Under the pieces are notes generated by a model. It was not told the origin of the DNA and did not search any database. It saw nothing but the letters and a program-made list of their open reading frames with translations. From Clostridiales bacterium (GTDB lineage: Bacteria; Bacillota; Clostridia; Lachnospirales; Lachnospiraceae), in contig JAJBVE010000197.1 of assembly GCA_020859995.1 (NCBI GenBank), positions 26,286 through 90,285 of the forward strand: DNA of 64,000 nt. Reading direction: 5' to 3'. A program made the translations under genes and the position numbers. This document shows, piece by piece, positions 30,199 to 38,320 of this stretch (positions are counted from its first letter, which is position 1; each line of letters opens with the position of its first letter).

Positions 30199-31494
30199 AT
30201 GGAACGGTATAGTATCCTGAAACAAATGAGATTTGGCGATAAAGAAATATGGGACAATACACAGACTTATGAAAATGCATGTGTGGATACATTAAATAAG
30301 AATAGTGTGATTGCTAATGAAGAATGGGCAAAAATGAGGAGAGAGGTTGAGGACATTGAATATCATGAAGATAGAGACGATATGGCAGTAAGACCGACAT
30401 CCTTAGACGTTTTCAATTCTAATAACGCTACAATTTGTATGGATATTTCCTCAAATAAGTATGATGCAAAAATAACAGACATTTTATTCCGTAATGTAAA
30501 TCTTCATGTAAAGAATGCTTTTAGAAACATAATTCAGTATTTGGAGTATAAAATTGATGTAATGAATGAGATATATCTTTACACAGCATTTCAATCGGAC
30601 AAGCTCGTACCTATTTTTTTTGGCATGAAGAATTTATCTGATTTGAAACAGGATGATATTTATAGCGAATGGGAAAAGCGCTATAGTAGTTTAAATAAAT
30701 TCCCTCCAAAAATGATGCCATTTACGATCCCTTCTAAATACAGTAGAAAAATGAAAACGAAATTAGTTGGATGTGGGATTGTCCGTACTTGGCTATATTC
30801 AAAAGAATTTCAGAGGCTCTTTAAAAGGATAACTGGATTGTCTGATAAATATAAGTGGACTAATATTATGAAACAGTTGGAAGAGGGACTATTTACAGAT
30901 GCTGAAAAAGATGAAAATGAAATAGAAGTGGAGATTGCTTCTGAGTCGGAAGCAATCATTTTGGAAAAGTTATTTGGCTTTAATACCATTATTTGCTTTA
31001 ATAGGTATATTCGATCATATGTGAAAGACTTTTCGGAAAAGGATCTTGAAGTAGTTCATGATTTGATGAAAAAAGTAATGGAGTATGAGGGGTGTTATGG
31101 CAGGTGCGTGATACTTCAGATTATAGGACGTGAGCTAATGATAGTACCAAATTCGCCGGTTGAGTATCGAAAAAGAATGTTTTGCCTGTACAAAGATTAC
31201 CTTGAGGAAGTACTTCCGCAAATGAATGAGGATTTTAAAAATTTAGTCAAGATATACGCTTACGATATATTGAAAAGAGAGAGTCAGGATTCTGTATTGC
31301 CATTATTAAAATCGGATAAAGAGATGTGCTTTCAGACAATTGAGCTTCGTGAAAAAAGGCAATATTGTACGGATTTCAAAGAATTAACGGATTTCAAGGA
31401 TAAGGTTGATGACGATTCAGCATCTACAAGAATGATACAAATTATCATAGATGGTAATTTGAACAGATATTTCGATAATGGCAGTGATTCATGA
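30199..31494 (+). CDS. hypothetical protein
   Basis: Long ORF with AT-rich island composition; no family recognised; start uncertain. Confidence 0.6.
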   Translation: MERYSILKQMRFGDKEIWDNTQTYENACVDTLNKNSVIANEEWAKMRREVEDIEYHEDRDDMAVRPTSLDVFNSNNATICMDISSNKYDAKITDILFRNVNLHVKNAFRNIIQYLEYKIDVMNEIYLYTAFQSDKLVPIFFGMKNLSDLKQDDIYSEWEKRYSSLNKFPPKMMPFTIPSKYSRKMKTKLVGCGIVRTWLYSKEFQRLFKRITGLSDKYKWTNIMKQLEEGLFTDAEKDENEIEVEIASESEAIILEKLFGFNTIICFNRYIRSYVKDFSEKDLEVVHDLMKKVMEYEGCYGRCVILQIIGRELMIVPNSPVEYRKRMFCLYKDYLEEVLPQMNEDFKNLVKIYAYDILKRESQDSVLPLLKSDKEMCFQTIELREKRQYCTDFKELTDFKDKVDDDSASTRMIQIIIDGNLNRYFDNGSDS

Positions 31495-31576
31495 GTGATC
31501 CTTGGTGCTAACCTAATGACAAAGAATGCCATGCGTCATTACTATGCACAACAGAATAAGTATATATCGTAGTGTT

Positions 31577-31615
31577 TAAATCACTTCTGGACTGAACTGG
31601 AAGTGATTTTTTTTT
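31577..31615 (+). terminator. rho-independent terminator
   Basis: AAATCACTTC tggactgaact GGAAGTGATTT tttttt. Confidence 0.85.
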
Positions 31616-31895
31616 GAATAAATTTGGTTCCGTGGTAATTAAAAGGATAAAGTGATATATAGATTTATGACACGTTAAGCAGAACAAAGTATTTCTTTGG
31701 TGACTTTTGGAAGGAGGGGCGCATTTAATACGTAGTAATTTGCAGTGACAATTGAATATTGGAAAAGAAATAATTAATGCCCGGCTTTTTTTTATTTGTA
31801 AATTCAAAAAATAGTGTTTTTCAGGCAAAAGGAGGTGTTTTTTTAAACGAAAATTTAAAAAGTCGGGCGGTGGATAAACAGGAGGGTGAATTTAA

Positions 31896-32765
31896 ATGAA
31901 TAGAAATATGGTATACGGCTCAGATTTCAGCAACGTAACCGGGAGATCTCTTACAGAAATGGTCAGAAATGTTAATAAAACCAACCGCACTACAAGTGTG
32001 AATCCTGAGATGGTTTCTCCAGAGAATAGTGCAAACCAAACTGTTCCACAGAAGGTAGGGAATGGAGCTCTAATTAAAAATAGAATGCTGTCTCAGGAAT
32101 CCCCTATATCGTCATCTGTCGTAGATTCAGATCAAACTGTTCTTCCATACACCAGAGAATGCGAGAGGCTACAGTTCAAAATGTATGAAAACCAGATGGA
32201 TACAGTACATGCTCTTGATAAAAAGGAGGCGTTATATCGACAACAGATAGAGCATGAGGCAGAGAGCGAATTCTTTAAAATGCAATTAAAAGAGAAAGCG
32301 GAAGAACACAGGAGAGGACAATATGAGGATATAGTGTTTGCATCGGATGGTACTATCCAGTGTAAAACAATGGGTACCATTACAGAGACGAAGATAAGAT
32401 ACATAGTTAATATTAAATTTCCGAAGTTGTTCATATTAAAAAGTACATCCGGAGAGTCTGGATATTATGAATTAGACTTCGAGATTGGAAGAAAACCTAA
32501 AAGAATTTATTTGGATGCAAATAAGTGTGATAGTGGAAAGTATCTTCTTAAAAAATTGGTGAAAGCGGGGGTTGTTTTTAAATGTAACAAAAAAGCGACG
32601 CAAATAGATTATGTAGAAAAAATTTGGGCTGCGTTGTTGAATTATGAACCAGAGCGGATAACTATTGCTGCTCACACTGGTTGGGTTAAGATAGGAGAAC
32701 ATCAGTACAGATTTGTCGAGGAGGATGAGCTGGTATGGAATCAGGTGATAGAATTTGCACTTTAA
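31896..32765 (+). CDS. hypothetical protein, possibly DUF927-like C-terminus
   Basis: C-terminal ALLNYEPERITIAAHTGWVKIGEHQYRF resembles DUF927-type proteins (weak); overlaps next gene. Confidence 0.5.
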   Translation: MNRNMVYGSDFSNVTGRSLTEMVRNVNKTNRTTSVNPEMVSPENSANQTVPQKVGNGALIKNRMLSQESPISSSVVDSDQTVLPYTRECERLQFKMYENQMDTVHALDKKEALYRQQIEHEAESEFFKMQLKEKAEEHRRGQYEDIVFASDGTIQCKTMGTITETKIRYIVNIKFPKLFILKSTSGESGYYELDFEIGRKPKRIYLDANKCDSGKYLLKKLVKAGVVFKCNKKATQIDYVEKIWAALLNYEPERITIAAHTGWVKIGEHQYRFVEEDELVWNQVIEFAL

Positions 32766-34909
32766 AAAATCTGCCGTATGTTTTATTTGTGCATGGGCAT
32801 ATGGACTATCCTCTGAACGAAGAACTGGGAAGCCTTGATAATGGCTTGGTAGCAGTGACAGATAATCCTAGAATTGCCGGACAGTTTTCAATAGGCTATT
32901 GTGAGGCAAATGACAGTAATGGAATTTTATTTAGTTGCTGGAATTCCAGAGTGAAAAGGCCTGACAATTATCAGATTGGCTTCTTAAATCTGACAAATGA
33001 TATGAAGCAAATAAATGTTGAGCGCTTCCTTGCAGAGAAATCCTTTGCTACAGTTTTGATGACAGGCGGAGCAATACCTGATTATCTGATAGGAAGTGAG
33101 TACCTGATTAAACTGGATGAAAAGGATAATAACCTTGTAAGAAGTACGGCGTTTTCCGAGGTGATTCAAAAACTTCAGATTTATATGAAAGAAAATGTTG
33201 ATGAAATCTGCAATATGCTGCAGAATTTTCAAACTTCAAGGGTGATGACAGAGTATTCTGGGGAACAGGAGATGAAACTTTTTTATAGTCGTATTATGGC
33301 TGTCGGAAAAATATTACAGATGTTTATCAGACAAACGACGACAGAAGAAACAGCCGAGAAGTTTTTCAAAGAGTTTTATCTGGAATGGGCAAATAGAATA
33401 GCATCTATTCCGACGCTTGTAACAGATAGCAGGGATATTGTAAAAAGATTCAGCAAAGCATTTTCAGAATATCTACAGTTGCACCCGGAAATACAGACAG
33501 GCAGGAGTGAACTTGTAGAAGCGGATTTAATGAGTGCGGCAGGTGATAGATGTGCCATATTATACGATGACGAATTTATTTACTGCACGGAAGAACAATT
33601 TACGGAGATAACGGCCTCTTTGCGGATCACGATTTCTTCTGTAACGCTGAAAAAGCTGTGTGCAGAAAGCGGCCTTATAAAGAAGGATGCAGAAGGATAT
33701 TCGCCCAAAAAGCAATATACGAATGCGTATGGTATACCTGTAAGAAAGCATTTTGTGTGGATATATAAGAATATTTTGCTGGATGAAGCAGATGCTTTTT
33801 TGTGGAGAGTATTTGGTGACAGCCGTTCGGCAGAAAGCAGTAACTCATATACTTATGAGACGGGACAGCCGGATTGTTCAACTAAGTTTTATGTAGGGCT
33901 TAATGATCGCGAGCAGGCTGTGACAATATCAAAGAATTCTCCAAATTACAGCGTCCTCATAACGGGAATCAGCGGTTCGGGAAAATCTTATGCGATTGAC
34001 GGAATAGAGCATAAGATTGTCCAAAACGGAGGGACGGTATTGGAGATTGATATTAATGGTAATCGGCAGAATGAACAGGAGGATATTTATCATATTATCT
34101 TGGCCAATAAGATCGGTTTGAGCGAGGAGTTTGTTGCTGGTTATGTTTCTTCGGAAAGTATGCAATATGAGTGTTGTTCGCAGAGTATTGTTGAAATCTT
34201 AAGTGCATCTTTGTCTGCTTTAGGACGTGTACTTGGAGAAGCTCAGCTTAATTCTTTACGAGCTGTTGTGGATGATTCTCTCAGAGATAATCAAAGCAAC
34301 TATGGGATTATATTGCAAATACAACGCAGATTAAAGGAAGGTGATGAAACTGATAGAAAAGTATACGATAAACTACAGGTATTATTATCTTCCAATGTTT
34401 TCAGAAGGGATGGTGGGAATATCGAATCTGGGAAGATTAATATTGTTTCTTTTGCTGGAATGGACGAAGAAGTTCGAAAAATGACGATAGAGATTCTTCT
34501 GACATCCATAATGAGAAAAAGGCGTGACGATTCAGATGCAAATGAAGGGCTGAGTATAGTGGTAGACGAGTTTCAGCATCTGTCACTAAAAAGGAGTTTG
34601 TCTTTACATCAAATTCTGACCGAGGGACGAAAATATGGACTTAATTTGATATTGGCGACACAGTTTGTGGCATGTTTTGACCGTGAGCAGCAGGCTGTAA
34701 TTAACCAGGCAGCGTCACGAGTATATTTCAAGCAGGCATCTTCGGAGGTGAGAAATGCCGCAAGGAATATTTCTGCCGCAAGGAGAGATTCCTGGGAGAT
34801 GAAACTCAGAGGGTTAGGTATAGGAGAAGCTGTAGCTGTGGGTGATTTTTGTGTTGAAGGCAGGGAAGTACAAGCCCCGATTGTAATCCATTCGGAATGC
34901 AAGCCGTGA
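32735..34909 (+). CDS. FtsK/HerA/VirB4-like P-loop ATPase
   Basis: Walker A LITGISGSGKSYAI; Walker B LSIVVDEFQHL; TEGRKYGLNLILATQ. Confidence 0.82.
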   Translation: MESGDRICTLKNLPYVLFVHGHMDYPLNEELGSLDNGLVAVTDNPRIAGQFSIGYCEANDSNGILFSCWNSRVKRPDNYQIGFLNLTNDMKQINVERFLAEKSFATVLMTGGAIPDYLIGSEYLIKLDEKDNNLVRSTAFSEVIQKLQIYMKENVDEICNMLQNFQTSRVMTEYSGEQEMKLFYSRIMAVGKILQMFIRQTTTEETAEKFFKEFYLEWANRIASIPTLVTDSRDIVKRFSKAFSEYLQLHPEIQTGRSELVEADLMSAAGDRCAILYDDEFIYCTEEQFTEITASLRITISSVTLKKLCAESGLIKKDAEGYSPKKQYTNAYGIPVRKHFVWIYKNILLDEADAFLWRVFGDSRSAESSNSYTYETGQPDCSTKFYVGLNDREQAVTISKNSPNYSVLITGISGSGKSYAIDGIEHKIVQNGGTVLEIDINGNRQNEQEDIYHIILANKIGLSEEFVAGYVSSESMQYECCSQSIVEILSASLSALGRVLGEAQLNSLRAVVDDSLRDNQSNYGIILQIQRRLKEGDETDRKVYDKLQVLLSSNVFRRDGGNIESGKINIVSFAGMDEEVRKMTIEILLTSIMRKRRDDSDANEGLSIVVDEFQHLSLKRSLSLHQILTEGRKYGLNLILATQFVACFDREQQAVINQAASRVYFKQASSEVRNAARNISAARRDSWEMKLRGLGIGEAVAVGDFCVEGREVQAPIVIHSECKP

Positions 34910-35058
34910 GCAGCTAATTAAACGGTAAAAGAGATACTGGTGTGAAAGTCCGCAAATGAAATTGTATATTATAACTATGATACAGCCAAAGAGAATTGCA
35001 GAAGCATTCTTGGTAAAACCAAAGAAAGATCACGTTTTGAGAAAGGAGAAGCAAAAAC

Positions 35059-35343
35059 ATGATTAAATTAGGAACAAACGATTCTGAAACTGTGAAAGTG
35101 GCAACAGCAGATCAGCTTATTGAAAGGAGGGTAACAGTTAAAAGAAAGCGCACGGAAGTACCGCTCTGGCAGAAAGGCTTGCTTACATTAGAAGAAGCTG
35201 CGGAATACACGGGGCTGGGGCTTCAGAAACTCCGTGAACTGAGTAATGACGACAGGTGTGAGTTTGTCTTGTGGAACGGCGCAAAACGGATGTTTAAGCG
35301 TAGGAAACTGGAAGAATATCTGGATAATCAGTTTTCTATCTGA
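35059..35343 (+). CDS. xis: excisionase
   Basis: VPLWQKGLLTLEEAAEYTGLGLQKLRELSNDDRCEFVLWNGAKRMFKRRKLEEYL, upstream of int. Confidence 0.85.
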   Translation: MIKLGTNDSETVKVATADQLIERRVTVKRKRTEVPLWQKGLLTLEEAAEYTGLGLQKLRELSNDDRCEFVLWNGAKRMFKRRKLEEYLDNQFSI

Positions 35344-35401
35344 AATATTGGGGAAGGCGGCTGCCGATGGCTGGCCGCCTTCTCTTAGAAAGGAGCCTGT
35401 T

Positions 35402-36649
35402 ATGGCAAAACGGTATGACAATAGACACCGGCTGTTAAAAGCCGGGGAACGTCAACGAAAGAGCGGCACCTATGAATATCGCTGGACAACGAGGGGAGGC
35501 ATCACGAAATCAGTATCCGCGCCGACGCTCGAAGAACTAAGGGCAAAAGAAGAACAGGTGTTTAAGGACAAAGCGGATGGTATCAAAACAGACGCTCAGA
35601 ATGTGAAACTCGATGATCTGTATGACCTTTGGGCATATATGAAGCGTGGGTTGAAAGACAACACATTTCAGAATTACAAATATATGTATGAAATGTTTGT
35701 CAGACCCAGTATCGGGCAGTTTCGCTTAAGTACCATGAAGCGTTCCGACATCAAGAAGCTGTATAACTATCTTTTGGAAGAACGCGGATTGAAAATTGCA
35801 ACAATTGATTGTGTACATACAGTGCTGCATCAGATTTTGAATGTGGCTGTGGAGGAGAATTATATGAGAGTAAATATTGCGGATAATCTATTGAAGGAAT
35901 TAAAGCAGAGCCATAATATTGAAAATGATCACCGCAGGGCATTGACGGTTCCGGAGCAGAATCTGTTTATGGATTTTCTGAGGTCGGAGAAGACGCAGTA
36001 TCATCACTGGTATCCCATTTTTGAGGTTATGATCGATACTGGAATGCGGGTAGGAGAGATTACAGGACTTCGCTGGAGTGATATTGATCTGGAAGAAGGC
36101 ATGATTACTGTAGATCACACGTTGGTTTATTACAATCACGCCGAGAATGGCTGCTATTTTAACGTGCATCAGACAAAGACGAGAGCCGGAACACGTACCA
36201 TTCCGATGATACCGGAGGTAAAAGAAGCTTTTCTTATGGAAAAGGCGTATCAGGAATTTAACCAGATAAAATGTCAGTCTGTGATTGATGGATATACAGA
36301 TTTCATTTTCATCAACAGATTCGGAAATGTGCAGCATCAGGGCACGCTCAATAAAGCACTCAGGCGCATAATCCGTGAGTGTAATGATGCGCAGCTTAGC
36401 AAAGGGCTGAAAAATCCGGTATTGCTGCCGAAATTCTCCTGTCATTCCCTGCGCCATACATTTACGACTCGTCTGGTAGAAGCTGGAGTCAACATGAAGG
36501 TCGTTCAGGATGTACTCGGTCATGCGGATTTTTCAACGACGATGGATATTTACACAGATGTCACGAAGGAACTGAAACAGAGAGAATTTGATAATCTGGA
36601 GGGTAAGTTGAAAGCACAGCGTAAGCCGAAGGAAGAAGAGGGTGAATAG
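35402..36649 (+). CDS. int: Tn916-type tyrosine site-specific integrase
   Basis: GMRVGEITGLRWSDID, HSLRHTFTTRLVEAG, LGHADFSTTMDIYTDV. Confidence 0.95.
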   Translation: MAKRYDNRHRLLKAGERQRKSGTYEYRWTTRGGITKSVSAPTLEELRAKEEQVFKDKADGIKTDAQNVKLDDLYDLWAYMKRGLKDNTFQNYKYMYEMFVRPSIGQFRLSTMKRSDIKKLYNYLLEERGLKIATIDCVHTVLHQILNVAVEENYMRVNIADNLLKELKQSHNIENDHRRALTVPEQNLFMDFLRSEKTQYHHWYPIFEVMIDTGMRVGEITGLRWSDIDLEEGMITVDHTLVYYNHAENGCYFNVHQTKTRAGTRTIPMIPEVKEAFLMEKAYQEFNQIKCQSVIDGYTDFIFINRFGNVQHQGTLNKALRRIIRECNDAQLSKGLKNPVLLPKFSCHSLRHTFTTRLVEAGVNMKVVQDVLGHADFSTTMDIYTDVTKELKQREFDNLEGKLKAQRKPKEEEGE

Positions 36650-36800
36650 CCCTCTTCTTTTAAAAATCAGCTTGCCATGTATAGCGATTCTGGCGTATAA
36701 TAAAATACACATCCCAATCCAGCAAGCGATTCAGATTTGTAAAGATTTTGACGTGTTAAAGAAATATCTGGAATTCAGAGAAAGAGAGGTGGTGGATGTT

Positions 36801-37007
36801 ATGATGCCGTTATATGACAGAGAAGAAATCATGCGAGTTCACGATTTTAATGTTGCGCGAGATGCTGCAATTATGAATGTCGTGGCAGTTTTGAAGGATA
36901 TAGGCTTATCATTTGATGAAATTGTAGTGAAGGTTAAGGCTCAGTTTGATTTATCAGAAGAAAGAGCAAAAGCGGAAGTCGAAGAATATTGGGATGGTTC
37001 GGTCTGA
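36801..37007 (+). CDS. small hypothetical protein
   Basis: 69 aa MMPLYDREEIMRVHDFNVARDAAIMNVVAVLKDIGLSFDEIVVKV. Confidence 0.55.
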   Translation: MMPLYDREEIMRVHDFNVARDAAIMNVVAVLKDIGLSFDEIVVKVKAQFDLSEERAKAEVEEYWDGSV

Positions 37008-37092
37008 GCATTCTGTTTATTGGTGTTTTCAGAGACTATTGACGTATTTTCATGAGTACGTTATATTGTAAAAACAAGGAGGCCGAGACGAT

Positions 37093-37533
37093 TTGAGAGT
37101 CTATATGGATAATTGCTGCTTTAACAGGCTTTTAGATGATCGAAGTTATTTCCAGATATATTATGAAAGAAATTCGGTTATGCTAATTTTAGAATTAGTA
37201 GAGCATTCAGAAATTTTGTTGTTGGGCAGTCAGATGCTTGTTAGAGAAATAAGTGAAACAAAAGATGCATACAGACGTTCAATACTGCAAATGGTTTATA
37301 GCCTGTGTTCGGAAGAGATACAGATAAATGAAGACATTCTGGACAGGGCAGAACAGGTAAGACACATATCAAATATCAAATATAAAGATAGCATCCATCT
37401 TGCATGTGCTGAAGCGGCGAAAGCAGATGTATTGTTGACAACAGATAGAAAATTTATGAATAATTGTAACAGGATTAAGACATTTACCAGAGTCATGAAT
37501 CCGAATCAGTGGTTATTGGAGGTGTTATATTAA
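37093..37533 (+). CDS. PIN-domain protein (putative toxin)
   Basis: MRVYMDNCCFNRLLDD...; IKYKDSIHLACAEAAKADVLLTTDRKF; TTG start with AAGGAGG. Confidence 0.82.
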   Translation: MRVYMDNCCFNRLLDDRSYFQIYYERNSVMLILELVEHSEILLLGSQMLVREISETKDAYRRSILQMVYSLCSEEIQINEDILDRAEQVRHISNIKYKDSIHLACAEAAKADVLLTTDRKFMNNCNRIKTFTRVMNPNQWLLEVLY

Positions 37534-37742
37534 TGGTAGCAACAAGATTAAATATAAAAACAAATGCGGAGATTCAGAAGAACGGTTTAAGTGCATTGCA
37601 GGAGAAACTGGGTGTCACGGGAACCATTAGATTTCTTGAGCAGTATGATCATGGCGGCGAGGGCGATTACACAGCAGAAAAGTATATGAATGAGGAGCCT
37701 GAACCATCTGATGCTGAAATCAGACGGATGTTTGGATTTTAA
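37533..37742 (+). CDS. small protein coupled to PIN gene (putative antitoxin)
   Basis: TAATG overlap with PIN stop; 69 aa. Confidence 0.55.
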   Translation: MVATRLNIKTNAEIQKNGLSALQEKLGVTGTIRFLEQYDHGGEGDYTAEKYMNEEPEPSDAEIRRMFGF

Positions 37743-37767
37743 ATCCGGCGCAGATTTCTACTCACTT

Positions 37768-37810
37768 TGCCCATTTGGGATTTGCCCAAATCGTGCCCAG
37801 AATTTGCCCA
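37768..37810. repeat. TGCCCA x4, candidate integrase arm-type repeats
   Basis: TGCCCA at 37768, 37783, 37794 and 37805. Confidence 0.5.
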
Positions 37811-38037
37811 ATACAGAGCGGAAAATATGTAGATTTTCAGAGAGTCAGGCGAATTACTGAGGCGCGGAAATCCTTGAAAAATAAGGCTTTGTCGGGTTAT
37901 GGGCAGTTGTAAAATCCCATGTTCTTACACTCCCGACGATGCGGCACATTGAGCAGTAAGACCCCAGAGTTGATCTGCAACTTGACTACTGGCTTGCAGG
38001 TCTGTATTATTAAAAACTGAATAGAAAAATTTTCGCA

Positions 38038-38080
38038 GGAAGCTGTCAGTATGCATTTTTTACTGGCAGCTTTTTTCTTT
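38038..38080 (+). terminator. rho-independent terminator
   Basis: AGCTGTCAGTA tgcattttt TACTGGCAGCT tttttc. Confidence 0.8.
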
Positions 38081-38320
38081 GAGAAAAACCAATATTGGAG
38101 GCGTTTGGCAAATGATTGATTGCTGAGCGCTTTTTACATTTTTTTACATAGATTTTTCCTGAATTTTATGACTGCATGATATTTCAAAATTCATTTTCCT
38201 GTTATTGTAGCGGGCAGAGAATAGCTTTTGCGCGGGCAATCGTGATTGTGATGGTTTCCTTTTTCACCGCCGGAGCATTAAAAGGCTTTCGATCTGAGAA
38301 AAGACGGAAAGGTGGAGAAC

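Noticed and set aside
32735-32770. Possible programmed -1 frameshift (TTTAAAAAAT) joining the 31896 ORF to the ATPase
   Set aside because: The slippery run is not in the X XXY YYZ phase for the upstream frame, and the ATPase gene has its own RBS and ATG.
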